Under the pieces are notes generated by a model. The model saw only the letters and a list, made by a program, of their open reading frames with translations. It searched no databases and was not told where the DNA came from. The position numbers and the translations under genes are program-made. This document shows, piece after piece, positions 32,666-44,529 of a stretch of 64,000 nucleotides of DNA; the first letter of the stretch is position 1; each line of letters opens with the position of its first letter. The DNA is from Ypsolopha sequella (Eukaryota; Arthropoda; Insecta; Lepidoptera; Ypsolophidae): NCBI GenBank assembly GCA_934047225.1, contig OW203987.1, positions 2,073,501-2,137,500 of the forward strand. Reading direction: 5' to 3'.

Positions 32666-35469
32666 CAGGGGTCGGCAACCTTATGCTATAGCCGGGCCAC
32701 ATATGTTGCCAGAGTATCAGTGCGGGCCGCACTTATATTTATATGTTCGGGCATGTATTTTTAATATTTGAAATAAAACGCATATATATTCATACAATTA
32801 TGTCTTTTTTAATTGAACTACTATACTAACATAAAAGTAAGAACTAGTGAGATTTTTGAGGCTGCATTTGACTTGCAAGTTTTTTAACGTCTGCTTTCAT
32901 TTTAGTAGTAGACACGCGCAGTATCGCGTCTAAATGTTCATCCGTTAACCGCGAACAATTCTTATTTTTGCGGTAGTTGAGAATTGAAAAAGTCTGCTCA
33001 CACAAATATGTACTACCAAACATAGTTATTATCTGCTGAGCAAACTTTTTCAATTGTTTGAAGTTTTCAGAACTCAAACCTCCGTAGAACTGTATCAAGT
33101 CAGTGCTTTCCTTAAATGCCGTTTTAAGTGTGCTATTACTTTGCAAATCTACTATGTTCATTTGCAAATTGCTTGGTACCTCACTAATATCAATTGCAAA
33201 AGGGTTTTGGAATATTTCCATGTTAAGGGAGCTCTTTTTAAAGTCGGTGAATCGATTTACAAACTCAGTTTGTAGTTGTGTTAACACGTTTCTCATTGTA
33301 ATATTTTGCCACACAAAATTATCTCCAGCTTCTTCCACGGCTTTCTTGCAATTAGGAAAATGGTCAAGCTTTTTTTCATCAATATGCTTGATAAACAGTT
33401 TCAGTTTCATTTCAAATGACTTTACATCTGTATACATATCGCAAATCAATTTATTTTTTCCCTGCAAGCGTTTGTTGAGCTGATTCAGTTCCTTAGTCAA
33501 ATCAGTCAAAAAACCAAGATCGATAATCCACTGTTTGTTAGTAAGCTCTTCTACTGGCTTTCCTTTCATCTCCATGAAGTTGCCAATTTCTTTCCTCAAA
33601 TCAAAAAACTGTTCCAAAACGGCACCTCGACTGAGCCACCTCACTTCACAGTAGTAAACCACGTCACCATGTTCAGCTTCCAGATCTTCCAAAAACTTTT
33701 GGAACTGACGGTGTGTGAGCCCATTTCTTCTTATAAAATTAACAGTGGATGTTACAGTATCCATTATTTCTTTCCAGGATATAACTTTGGAGCACAATGC
33801 CTCTTGATGGACAATACAGTGAAAAATCAATGGCACAGTAGATCCAGAATCTTTCACTTTGCTGATGATTCTCCCAACAACACCTTTGTTTTGACCGCTC
33901 ATGTTCTTGCCTCCATCGGTAGTGACACTTGTTAACTTTTCCCAGCTTAATTGCAATGAATCCAGAGCTTGTTCCACATGGTGAAATAAATCTTCTCCCG
34001 TAGTTGTACCTTTCAAACTGCAAAGTTTCACAAGCTCTTCGTAAACAGTAAAGTTTTCGTCAATGCCGCGTACAAATATGAGTAGCTGTGCTGTATCCGA
34101 CACGTCCGTACTTTCATCCATCGCTAAAGAGAAGCAGTCGAAAGACTGCGCCTTAACCCTGAGTTGTTCACACAAATTAGCACCCAAGTCTTCAGTACGT
34201 CGGGTGCAAGTTCTTGCAGAGAGACTAAGACTTTCAAACATTTTTTTCTGCTCTGGGCATATTTCTTCTGCGATAGCTAAGACACACTCTTTTACTAATT
34301 CACTATCGGTAAACGGACGTCCACTTTTTGCAAGAATCTCTGCTACCCTGTAACTGGCCCGAACATTCGATTCGCTGTTGTCTGCCACAACCTTAAATAT
34401 GTTTTGTTGATTTTGTAATGACGATTTCAAAGTGGAAATTTTCCTTTTCCGTATTTCTCCTTCAAGACAGTCAAATTTAGCTTTGTGCTCAGTGTCGTAA
34501 TGTCGCTTCAGGTTATATTCCTTTACTACAGAAATACTCTTTTGACAAATCAAGCATAACGGTTTTCCTTTAAACTCGATAAAAAAAGTATAATTCTGTC
34601 CATAATTCGTTAAAAACTCTTTTTTCTTCTTCTATCTTCCTTTTTCTTGAAGCCATGTTTATATAATTATTCTGTAACAATAATGAAAAAAATTAAATTC
34701 GTTGTAAAATTATATGTTCCAGTTAGCACCTACAAATTCAACTCCACATTCAAATAATAATTAAAACATGACACACTCGTAACTAACTTCATGTCATGTA
34801 ACTACTATCCCCGTCCTTATAACATTTACCCATCAATCTGAAGGTTCACATTAACAAGCAGTAAATAAAATAAAACAAAATGCTCGCGAGTGCATACAAC
34901 TTACCTCATACGTCGTGCGTGAGAAGCTATCAGCGAAGGGAAGAAAGGTGAAACGAAACGCGTAGCTAGCAACCAGATGAGACGTGAGTTTCCGGCGAAT
35001 TTCCACAACCGAATGTGGCGAGCGCCTCGCGCGGCTGTGATTTTAACTAAAACCGGTCGCTTTGAATTTTTTCGCCGCCGCACACCTGCGTCTAATCAAA
35101 GACTGCCGCCCCGCCTATTGTCTCAAAGGAGCCGCCCGCCGCAGCACGTGCGGCGGATAAACGCAAAAGAAATTGCCAAGAATTGAATAAGTACAGCAAA
35201 TATTTATTTTCGGTAGAAACAATACATAACATCACAGTCTTGATAAACAGTTCTTAAGAAATGAAATAGAGGTACATTTTTATCACCCCGCGTGGGAGCG
35301 AGCTTTCAAGAATACTCTCATGGCCCAGCAGCATGGCCGTATAAATTCTAGTGAATTTATATGGCCTTTTGCTTCGGTATTTTTTTCTTACGGACCTCAG
35401 GCTTGCGGGCCGCACCGAGATAGTCTACGGGCCGCATGCGGCCCGCGGGCCGCCGGTTGCCGACCCCTG
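32666..35469 (-). mobile_element. hAT-2 DNA transposon (2804 bp)
   Basis: 15-bp inverted ends CAGGGGTCGGCAACC at both sides and a perfect 8-bp duplication gtctaaag (32658-32665, 35470-35477). It encodes one long transposase on the minus strand. Removing it restores the LINE-C 3' end. The GC-rich ends (ggccgc words) contrast with the AT-rich flanks. Confidence 0.95.
32844..34655 (-). pseudogene. hAT-2 transposase (BED finger, GTF2IRD2/EPM2AIP1-like)
   Basis: The main frame, 569 codons, covers a BED-type zinc finger (CLICQ ... LKRHYDTEH), the RNase H-like catalytic fold with D in LAMDESTD and D in TTDGGKNM, the insertion domain, and the hATC dimerisation end (GSTYLCEQTFSILNY, SRLTDEHL). The natural ATG lies near 34655 (MASRKRK). 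Between it and the finger a run of seven T (about 34581-34587) puts the ATG one base out of frame with the rest. Six T would restore it, so the copy is inactivated by one homopolymer slip, or the reference carries an error there. Otherwise uninterrupted. Confidence 0.85.
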
Positions 35470-35477
35470 GTCTAAAG

Positions 35478-36111
35478 CATAAATTGTGCAACCTACTCAT
35501 GTAAAATTATTATTCTTATTAAAATCAAATTTACACTTAAGTAAGTACTAATAAATATTTTTCCTTCAATAAAGACACAGTTACTTACTCATACGCTACC
35601 ACAATTCATTAGCCACAAAATGATCGCTCGAGTTGTTTACAACTTCTACACCGAAACCTGTTCATGTGAATTGTGAAGCGTTAAAATGTACTATTATGAT
35701 ATCATATTGACTGACCGATTTTCGGATTTGTCAGTTGGTATTTTTTGTTTTTGGAATAACTTGAATTTTTGTAAAATGAACATAGTGCAACCGACCCATG
35801 CTTTACTTCAAAATTTTCATTTTTCAAGATGTAATTATTTATTTTTTTCTAGATTAGACTACTTTCAAATATTATTTGACAGTTAAAAACTTTTGTGAAA
35901 CCCTATAATTGGTCTTTGTTTGTATACTTATAAGTTTACCACTATTATTTAAAATGACGATGTTTTTTTTTAAATAAGCATATTGTAATTGACTGTTGGG
36001 TTTCCGAATAAAAATTATTAAAATTATTATTATTATAAATACAAAAATCAAACAAAATTGTAATCATAGTATAGGTGTTCATAGTCAATAATTTAGTTCG
36101 TAAAATTATAA
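35478..36111 (+). other. LINE-C 3' end and AT-rich stretch
   Basis: The first ~100 bp continue LINE-C after hAT-2. The rest holds no recognised gene. Confidence 0.5.
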
Positions 36112-37394
36112 CTAGATGGCGCTGGTAGTATTCTGCCTCGCGATATAACCTGTCTTCGCCGCACAATGTATATTAGGAGAGGGCAGACCGAAGACGTCCT
36201 GTGTTGCTGTTTCTAGGACTTGAAGCGCCACATCAATAGTGTTCCCCGTTAGGCGTAGTAACGTAGTAGCGGGGGTGTTGTGCTCCAAAGGTGAAACCTT
36301 ATCCCCCCAGAATTCCTCTTGCTCCGCAGCAATGATTTTACCGGATTCCTCGCTCTCTGTGTATTTAATGAATATATTCCCGTTCTCCGCATGCATCTCC
36401 CGATTATGCGCGGTAGCTATAGCATCCAAAAGCCTCCTCACGTTTCCCTGGAGTAATGCTCTTCTTAGCGCAGGAGCGGAAAAATCTCGCTCTACTGCCG
36501 GATTCTCGATTGGTGTAGAGGTCGGGAGGGCCGTTAGCTCGCAGGCGAGACAAATTGGGCATACGTTTTGAGCGATGATCCGGCCAGCCAAAAGGCTGGT
36601 AGAAATTAGTGAACGAGTCACCGCTACTACGTCTGCTGTATTATCTCCCTCGATTAGACCGGCATCAACCCGCCTAGGGTCTGTACCATTTGTCGGTTCC
36701 TCTTCCCTTAACTCCCTGCGTGCCCAGAGGTCCAACGTATCCAGAAGTTGTCTTGCCCTAACCTCGGACCCAGTACTACGCGCCGCCTGCGCAAGGTTAA
36801 CACGGGGCCGCAAAAGCCGCGAAACTGTTGCTGTGAAAACCGGGTTTGTTCTTCCTGCGGCTAAAAACGCAGTCAAGCGATCGCCCCAGCCGCTAGTTCC
36901 TCGTATTTGATCCGCTACTGTGCATGCGCGGACGCGCATGTCTCCCCGTCTAGTAGTCTCAGTGGCCTCCTCGCGTACCGTCGTAGGATGACCGTTACGC
37001 TGTGGCCCCTCACGCGTACGCACAAAATGACGTGTATGCACCGTGTCGGGGTTGCTAGGGGCGTCCGTGAATAGGGCAGCTGTGTGTGGGTCGAGCATCC
37101 GCGGAGGAGTGCGATTGAGGGCGCTGTGGTCGCTTGAGGCAGCCAGGGCTGCCCGCAGCAAATCTAGCCCTGGTTCAGAATTGCTGGGATCCGTTGTATA
37201 TGCCAGAACCACCCTGGAAGCTTCTGAGACATCGCCTGTGAAAACCCTGTCGTCTGGGTTTTGAGGTGGGATGAGGTCCCCAGGAGTTACCCTGGCTACA
37301 GGCGTTACGTGGTCTTCGATTGCAAGGGGCTGTAACTCGCGATTAGGGCTGGGGTTACGTTGCCTCTCGGGCGGCGGGTGTTGTATTCTTCAAT
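36112..37394 (-). pseudogene. unidentified ~426-codon open frame, 5'-truncated (candidate viral or host exon)
   Basis: Open from 37394 (stop just above) to a stop at 36112-36114. The first ATG is at 37212, but the frame upstream is equally protein-like (Pro-rich, then IPPQNPDDRVFTGDVSEAS). Composition is Ala/Arg/Thr-rich and clearly GC-richer than neighbouring elements. Helical stretches (SEVRARQLLDTLDLWARRELRE, split here as SEVRARQLLD and TLDLWARREL) and one C-x2-C-x2-C (CPICLAC) are visible; no nuclease, RT or transposase motif. It abuts the truncated piggyBac at about 37390. It could be a viral structural-protein relic integrated in the genome, a domesticated gene exon, or part of an unknown element. 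Function is not assigned. Confidence 0.55.
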
Positions 37395-39061
37395 GCTTCA
37401 ATTTTGTTGGCACTTTTTTGTCGTCCTTTCTAGGACATGATGAACAGCGCCCGCGCTTAGCCGTCGGTTGTTGGACCGTCTCGTCCACATCATGAAGTTC
37501 ACGGAGCCGTTTCTTTGTTGTCGTTGTTACAGCACGTAGTTGTACGCGACGTTTTTGGTGATCTTCCACAAGTGCTGCTGCTAATTTCTTCAAAAAAATC
37601 CGTCTTGTATGTGTAATAATCTTATCAGTATTCGCTTTGTGTACGACAAATGCGTTGATGCCAGATATGTTTAGAAGGTGAAAAAATACAGTCAGTGGCA
37701 TACAGTCATCTTTTTGTTCTTCTTCCAACATTATAATTGCCGCAAAGTTGGTCATTACAATCCACACCACCTTTGGTACTATTGTAATAAGTAATTATTT
37801 CTGGTTTCTGAGCTCCGGCTGTTGTTTCGTCAATGGCGTTATCATTGTGCATGGTGGAAAGTAAAACAACAGCTTTCTTTGGCTTGGGAACATATGAGAC
37901 TATAGTCATTTGATCGTGAAATCCGAAAACTGAACTACATGTTGGTCTATTTTTGTTTGGCAAAAATTCAGTTGGGATGTCAGGCTTCCTTTTGTTCAAT
38001 GTACCAACAAGAGTCAATTTATATTCAGGCGTTAGCAACTCCTTAGCCAGTTTTGTACTTGTGTACCAATTGTCAGTTGTTATGTTTCGACCGCTGCGTT
38101 TTATTGGTTCAACAAGAGGTTTCACAATCTCATCTGGAGAATTGGATATCTGATATTCTCCATCTGGTTGTTTTCCACAATAAATTTCAAACTTGCACAA
38201 GTAATATGTTTTCGACACAACCATGGCTTGGACTTTTATGCCGTACTTGTTTGGTTTATTAGGCATGTAAACCTTTCCTCTAAAGCGACCACGAAAACCA
38301 ACCAACTGTTCATCGATAGTTACATTCTCGCCGGGGCAATAAGCAGCTAAAAACTTATTCTCTATAATTTGACACAAATATCTTATCGCTGCCATATTAT
38401 CAATTGTTAGTCTTTCCTCTCGATCTGACGTATTATCAAACCGTAGACATCTCAACTAAAATAGAAAACGTTTATAAGACATTGTTAGCCGAAACATTTC
38501 TATGCCTGATCCATCTTGTGCCCATAAATCAATAAAATTCAAGTGCGACCCTTTTAGGACTCCAGCCATAATTAGTAAGCCCAAAAATGCATTCATTTCC
38601 TTATCATCAGTAGGGAGTGCATCACGATCTCTTACGAACTTTTCTTTTATTTTATCAATATATAAATTTGTATTTGTGACCAAAAGTTCAATAACATCAC
38701 TGTCAAAGAACAATTGGAAGCATTCAAGGGGAGATTTGGCGTTTCTTGCATAATCTTTGACTCCCGGTAAGTGAAGAATAATATTTTGTGCTCGGGTCCT
38801 TACTGCGTTCGATGGTGGTACTTTAGACCATTTCACTTTCGGGCCATTTCTCTGAGTATGTCGAGATAAAAAATAGTTACCTTCCGATGGTTCAGGGATT
38901 GCTTGAATGTCTTTGGACTCTTCAATTTCGCTTTCTGAATCATGAGCACTATCAATAGCGGTATCGTTTACCGTTTCGTCTTCAGAATCCGAACCAGCTA
39001 AATCTTGCTCTTCATCGGACACTTCCTTCAGCCATTGGAATATTTGTCTTTCGTTAGACAT
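37390..39061 (-). pseudogene. piggyBac-1 transposase
   Basis: An acidic N-terminal region (MSNERQIFQWLKEV) leads to the core (FFDSDVIELLVTNTNLY, LGLLIMAGVLKG). Catalytic Asp residues appear in TIDEQLVGFRGR, TTDNWYTS and KGGVDCNDQL. A TAG at 38458-38456 interrupts the frame, which is otherwise continuous from 39061 to about 37775. There an 8-bp-like insertion shifts it, and the end continues as LTVFFHLLNISGINAFV to KLAAALV and the first cysteines of the C-terminal Cys-rich domain (RCSSCP). The rest of that domain is lost at the truncation. piggyBac transposases cut and paste at TTAA. Confidence 0.85.
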
Positions 39062-39430
39062 TTCAAATCGGTAATAAACTGAAAAAAAAAAGAAAAAGGA
39101 TCAAAAGAAACTCAAAAATACATAAAGCAATTACGCAGTATATAAATACACACATACGAAGAAAAATAATAAACAATATACTAATATAAACTAAAAGAAA
39201 ACACAAAAGTAAAAACTTACCTCCGCCAAAAAATGTAACGTAACTGGTCGCATGGGGTCAGCGCTCTAGAGAGCAGCGATACGTGCGCACGCGTTGATGT
39301 TCTGGACGCGACTAATTTGCGTACCCCGCGGGGAGTGAGGAAGCTAGAAAGAGCGTGAGCGCGCTCTAAACACTGTAAAACATTTTTTTCCAATTTCAAG
39401 TGGCCCTGACCCCATGCGCCTAATTAAGGG
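37390..39430 (-). mobile_element. piggyBac-1, 3'-truncated
   Basis: The right end is CCCTTAATTAGG (reverse complement) next to TTAA at 39431-39434. A subterminal inverted motif gcatggggtcag recurs at 39250-39262 and inverted at 39403-39415. The left end is missing: transposase coding sequence runs straight into the unidentified frame at about 37390. Confidence 0.75.
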
Positions 39431-39790
39431 TTAAGGGTGGCGCAGATTCAATTCCTTCAACCTCCCAGAACTTACGCATGAGTGACTCAACCTCACACGA
39501 CGCGGTTGAACAAAACGATAACGAAGACTTATGAGGTGACCTGATCAGAGCTTCTCGAAGAATTATATAACCTAAGACAGTTTCAAGTTCATCTGGGTTT
39601 CCTGGTGAATTGACTATCTTTCCCGGCCGTAGCATCTCTGCAAACATTTGAACACCGATAAGAAGATCAATATCCCCTGGGATCGCCCATGTGTTGTCAG
39701 CAAGTGAAATATTTTCAAAAGATTCGGCAATGCTTGGATCAACTTGACAAGTACAAATACAAATACGAATACAAATCACTTATTGGTAAA
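39431..39790 (-). pseudogene. BEL/Pao pol fragment (protease/RT linker)
   Basis: Frame with DPSIAESFENISLADNTW, PGDIDLLIGVQMF, PGKIVNSPGNP, VLGYIILRE and LMRKFWEVE, the segment linking protease and RT in BEL/Pao polyproteins. It is cut at the piggyBac TTAA on one side and at a short tatttg repeat on the other. Confidence 0.7.
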
Positions 39791-39811
39791 TAAAAATTTA
39801 CACATCATTGA

Positions 39812-40429
39812 TAGGGATAAAAACATTGATGCATCGATACATCGATGTTTTCAGAAAAAACATCGATGTCAAAACACCGGTCATGAGAACATCGACGTTT
39901 TCTCTAGGTTTTTTATTTATTAATAAACGCCATAATAACACCATTCTCTAAATTTTATATATTTATTGTATTTTTAAATTATTACAGAGGTATTTGTTTT
40001 TCATTTAATGTCACAGAATATCACAGAAGTAATTTTGATAGACGTTTACCGGTAAGTCTGTTGCGCTGTGTTATGGTAGCACCATAAAACGCCCATAACA
40101 CATCAAGCGCTCACATTAGCGCTGCTTCATGCATTGTTTGCGTTGAAAATTGCGTCTACTATTTTGTGGGTTGTTCTGGTTAATTCACTCACTACAGTCA
40201 AATCATGCAACTTAATACACATTTCTTCTCATCTTTTTTTTACTGTTCTGTACACGGTTATTTCACATGAATGAAATACCTTTTACTGACCTATACTCGT
40301 CATAAAAACATCGGTCTAACCATTGTTCATGGATAACATCGATGCATCGATGTATCGTTCATAAAAACATCGATGTTAAACATCGGTCTTTTATGAACGA
40401 TAAACATCGAGGTATCGTTTCCATCCCTA
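39812..40429. mobile_element. hAT-type MITE rich in CATCGATG
   Basis: Ends TAGGGAT...ATCCCTA. Flanked by an 8-bp duplication with one change (atcattga 39804-39811, atcattaa 40430-40437). The terminal regions repeat catcgatg and atcgat many times. No coding frame. Confidence 0.75.
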
Positions 40430-40765
40430 ATCATTAAAGATATTAAAAATTAAATTAAAAGCATTAAATTAAATATTTGATAAAAAACAGTGTATGTCAG
40501 TCAGTTAAAAACAGTCTTGTCAGTTAATTACTATGTCGGTTTTCATGGAGCGTGCTAGCTTTCAGTAGGCTAGGTGATGAGGTGATAAATCAGAGAGTAA
40601 TTCGTCCCATTTCTGGGATTTGTACTCTCTGACTCTCTCTTTCACTTGCCTCTGGAGGGAGCGAAGTTTGACTCTACTTTCCTGAGAGGAGAAGAAATCG
40701 TGCGCGCGAGTGGCAGCATGTTTTTCTCTTATTAGGTCCTGAATGTCGCTCGGGATTCAGTATTT

Positions 40766-41560
40766 TTAGTCATCTGTTACGTCTATCTGTTTAGAGCAGT
40801 TACTTAGAGTCATTTGTAAGTAGTTGGTGAATTTATTTATAGCTAAATCCACTTCTTGTCGGGTGGTCATTTCTGTAGGTATTTCTTTCAGTTCGTTCGG
40901 TAAGGGGTCGTTTTTAAAAGAGTTGCGTAGTTTAGTCCAGTCTGTCTTAGTAATTTTGGCTGGGGGTATAGAAGTCAGTATTCCCAGCTCAGCGGTCACT
41001 GGTCTATGGTCAGAGTCGAGTTCGTGGTGAACTTGTATGCTCTTAGGGGGGAGGAAGACGTTCTTAAGGAGCATGATATCGAGTATATCACCTTCATTCT
41101 CTGGGAGGTTTTTTGGGAAGTGTGTGGCGGTCAGGGGGTCAATTGGGTCCATTGTCAATTTGTCGCATATTGGGTTTAATATTCGTCCGTTAGTGTTTAC
41201 TACTCGGCTGTTCCAGCACGAGTGTTTACTATTAAAGTTACCGGCTAAAATAATTGAGTCACTCATGTTTAGGAGAGTAGAAATGTCGGATTCGTTCATT
41301 CTCCTTTGCAATTCAGCTCTACCCTGTCTCTGGTAGCAGGAGGCTAGGTCATAGCAATTTGACATATGCTAGCTTCAAGATTTAAGAGAGGGGGGAGGGG
41401 GTGTCTATAGGCGAGATATGCAGACACCTACGATAATATATTATGGCTCTGCCGCCTAATACGGCGTTTAGCTTGTCTTGTCTATGAATTTTGTAACCAC
41501 TGATATTTGGGTTACGGTCTTTTGTCTTAAGGAATGTCTACCTTCTACCGGGTGTATTGG
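40766..41560 (-). pseudogene. LINE-D endonuclease domain
   Basis: Pieces: TFLKTKDRNPNISGYKIHR and GGRAIIYYRR (41385-41560, another frame), then the main frame with AGNFNSKHSCWNSR, NTNGRILNPIC, LDSDHRPV (catalytic SDH motif) and the linker TDWTKLRNSF. This is the apurinic-type endonuclease that nicks target DNA for LINE insertion. Broken by at least one shift and by stops further down. Confidence 0.75.
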
Positions 41561-41798
41561 TCATTGCGATTATTTGGGTGGGTTGCGATAATGGAACGTA
41601 TTTGACCAATCATACGTCCGTGTTCTTGATATGCGCGCAACACATTTACGACATCGCCTGCTGCGGCATAGAGGTCAATTTTGCTCAAGAAGTCATTGAT
41701 TTCGTCGGGATTTATTTTCGCTAGAGTATTAAGCAGTGGTTAAAGAAAGTTGGGCTGTGGAGGGCGAGCCAGTCGAGAATACACCGGGCTAGGTTTCG

Positions 41799-42452
41799 CT
41801 AGTAGCGGCATTGCCATAAGGGGCACGGGACGCGGCCACCGGTCGCGGCGCGTAGGTGTGGCTTGCGGTGGGGGGTGAGGCGGTGGCGGCGGGGAGTGGG
41901 GGGGAAATCTTGGCGGTTGTTTGAAAGTGGTTGAACCTGCGGTTTAGCCTTAGTAGGGACTTGGGGGGCGCGCCCGTGTGAGGTTTGTCTTACTTTCGGG
42001 CGGAAGGGGCAGCCACCGTAGGAAGCTGTGTGCCCAAGTTTGTTGCAGTTTACGCAACCTGGTGGGTCATCACAATTTGCCTGGTTTTTGGGGCGGGGGC
42101 ATTGGCTATAATGGTGATCGTCTAGACTAGACACTTAACGCATCTAGAAATTCGGTGACAGTTGCGGGCAGAGTGCCCGTATAGTTGATGAGGATTGGTC
42201 ATCGTCATTGTTGCTTTCAGTGAGCCCATTAAAGGAGTTATTTTTGTCGGAGAAGGTTTCCATGGCTACGTCTGGGGGCGTCTGTTGTTCCAGGGGAATC
42301 AACGTCGGTGAGGGAGCGTCATAATTAGTCGTATCTGCCAGCGGGGCCGGTGATAGCATGGTTAGTGACACGAGGTGTGTAACATCGCCCGGGTATTTGT
42401 TTTTAAGGTACTCTAGCAGTCCTTCGTCGTAGTTGTACGTCATCATTGTCAA
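41799..42452 (-). pseudogene. LINE-D ORF1 (Gag-like, zinc knuckle)
   Basis: Two frames. The upstream one (42452-42144) is acidic and Ser/Thr-rich. The downstream one carries C-x2-C-x4-H-x5-C (CVNCNKLGHTASYGGC), the final knuckle of Jockey ORF1, followed by a Pro/Arg-rich tail. The first knuckles are missing between the two frames. Confidence 0.6.
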
Positions 42453-42639
42453 GTCGGGGGGGGGGGGATCACTGAGGGGGCCCTTTCCCTACCTAGGGTA
42501 GGGAGGCGAGTGTCACTACAATCACTAGCCCACCTTAGCGCAATCCACACTCCGTACCTCGTTTCCACAACGACACTTTGTCCTGTATTTTAACACTGTA
42601 CACTAACACTGTAGTCCTTTAAAAGTTATTTTTGAAAAG

Positions 42640-43062
42640 TCCATAGATGGTAATCTAAGGGTGATTTCCATCCGTTAAGATAATGGCGCGCGAGAGCGCG
42701 AGCGCCGCGGTGCGGCTGGTTTGGCGAAGTAGATAAGTGGGGAGCAATTTGAGTGGCACGACTTAAGCCAGCGACGTACAAAATGCCCATTGATGACTCT
42801 CAGGTAAGCTACAGATGCATAGCTGCTCTTGGAAGCATCCGCAAAACAATGAATCTCATACTTCATTCCACTCCTCACATTAGCTCCTATGTGACGTGGT
42901 ATCTCTATATTCTTAACTTCTTGCAAGTTGGATACTATTGTTTTCCATTCCAACGCCAAATATTGATACAGTGGAGTATCCCAATTATATTCTCGTCTCC
43001 ATAACTCTTGTAGAAATAGTTTAACAGGTTAAACTGTGGGCGATACGAACCCCTACGGGTCG
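42640..43062 (-). pseudogene. BEL/Pao pol fragment (RT end / RNase H)
   Basis: Reads GFVSPTV, stop, PVKLFLQELWRREYNWDTPL, then EIPRHIGANVRSGMKYEIH and CFADASKSSYASVAYLRV, the start of BEL RNase H with its Asp. A TAA at about 43033 breaks it. Order relative to 39431-39790 is reversed, so they come from different copies or a rearrangement. Confidence 0.75.
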
Positions 43063-43279
43063 TATATCGATGCTAATATTCTTAATACTTTTCTCTTGAT
43101 AAGTTTCTTCTGTTGTTCAGTTTATTCCTCCTTTCTTTCACATCCTTTACAACATCACATTCATCATTATAATGCTGGCTGTCACAAAAAATGCAGGATC
43201 TTTTTGTTCTTTAACTGCTATTTTTTAAATTTGGTTTTGATCAGTGTTTTGAGTTTATGATTTATTTTTTATTTTTATT

Positions 43280-43899
43280 TTATTTTTTAATATGTGCCGG
43301 ATGACAGCTATGGAAGTCTAGATATTGTAGTTAGTTAGTGGGTTTGAAATGGACAGAAGTGGAGATATGGTTGTTGTGATTTATGGTTAGTTCTACGTCG
43401 AGGAATGTGATTTTTTCAGACGAGATTTCGTGGGTGAATTTTATGGAATATGATTGTTTAGGCGGTAAAAGTCAGTCAGGGTATTTCTGTTATGTGGCCA
43501 GATCATAAAAATATCGTCTATGAATCTCCTCCATACAAGCGGTTTCAGAGGCTCTGTGGCTAAGAAGGTTGACTCGATGCTTGCCATGAAGATGTTAGCA
43601 TAGCTGGGAGCCATCCGAGTTCCCATAGCTGTTCCTTTTGTTTGATGATAGAATTGGTTTTCAAAGCAGAAGAAGTTGTTTTTGAGGATTATTTCTGAAA
43701 GTGTGATGATGAAGTCGGTAGATGGTTGATGGGGCACAGGGCGGTTGTTCAAATGGGTGAGAAGAGATGATAGGCCTGTGTCATGAGGGATGTTTGTGTA
43801 TAATGAGATCACATCAATGGTGACGAGAAGTAAGTTAATGTTGGTGGGTAGTTGAAGAGAATTCACTATTTCAAGAAAATGGTTTGTGTCTTTGATCAA
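43280..43899 (-). pseudogene. Penelope-like element reverse transcriptase fragment
   Basis: TIDVISLYTNIPHDTGL, FYHQTKGTAMGTRMAPSYAN and the catalytic FIDDIFMIW identify a Penelope-like reverse transcriptase. The frame later shifts and stops, with ISSEKITFLDVELT and FHSCHPAH preserved down to about 43290. The usual GIY-YIG endonuclease was not found. It is truncated on its 5' side at about 43900, where another LINE tail begins. Confidence 0.8.
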
Positions 43900-44250
43900 A
43901 TCAAATCAAATCAATTTATTTTCCAAAAATTACCGACATAATATCATTAGAAGAAATGTGCAATTTGCCTAAATAAGTAATTTTTAATGTTTACATTAAA
44001 CAGTTTACCTATGGCCCCAGACTAAGCTAACTTGTTTTGTGGGTATCAAAACTAAGATTAACGGTTACAATTTTAGGTTTTTGCATTAGTAAGGCAGCTA
44101 TATAATATTGATTCAACTTACATTCTAAACAAAAAATCGAATTAAATCAACTAACTAGGAAAATAAAACCACAGCAAAAAATATTATGAAGTATATACGT
44201 AGATAGATAAATAATAAATAGAAAACATGCAATAAAGGACATTGCCTAAT
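43895..44250 (-). mobile_element. LINE 3' tail fragment with (AAATC)n end
   Basis: Minus-strand 3' end terminating in gatttgatttgatttgat (43897-43916). The rest is AT-rich untranslated sequence; the inner boundary is uncertain. Confidence 0.5.
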
Positions 44251-44529
44251 TTTGTATGGAAGTTGGACCAAGTGCTGCCTAGAATACTCACATAGTGCAT
44301 TTTGTTCCTCAGATCATCACTAATCTGTATTTCAAAGCGCATACAAATCTATACGAGGAGTCCAAAGAAAAACAGTATCTTGCTTTGAATATTTTTATTG
44401 GAAAAAATTAATTTAATAGCAAACAAAGAACAAAATCAACTATTAAACAGTTATTGTGCGTTCAATTATAATTGTATTAATTGTATTTTGATGTTGTAGT
44501 ACATAATTGTTAGGTTACATAATCTGTTC

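Larger units (their letters stand above)
40545..42460 (-). mobile_element. LINE-D, Jockey-clade fragment
   Basis: Continuous minus-strand remains of ORF1 (zinc knuckles), the ORF1 end (DEINDFLSKIDLYAAAGD near 41640-41700), endonuclease and the start of the RT linker. It is cut off before the RT catalytic region at about 40545. Confidence 0.7.

Noticed and set aside
35341..35469. GC-rich promoter or CpG island
   Set aside because: The GC-rich tract is the hAT-2 terminal region, bounded by its inverted repeat and TSD.
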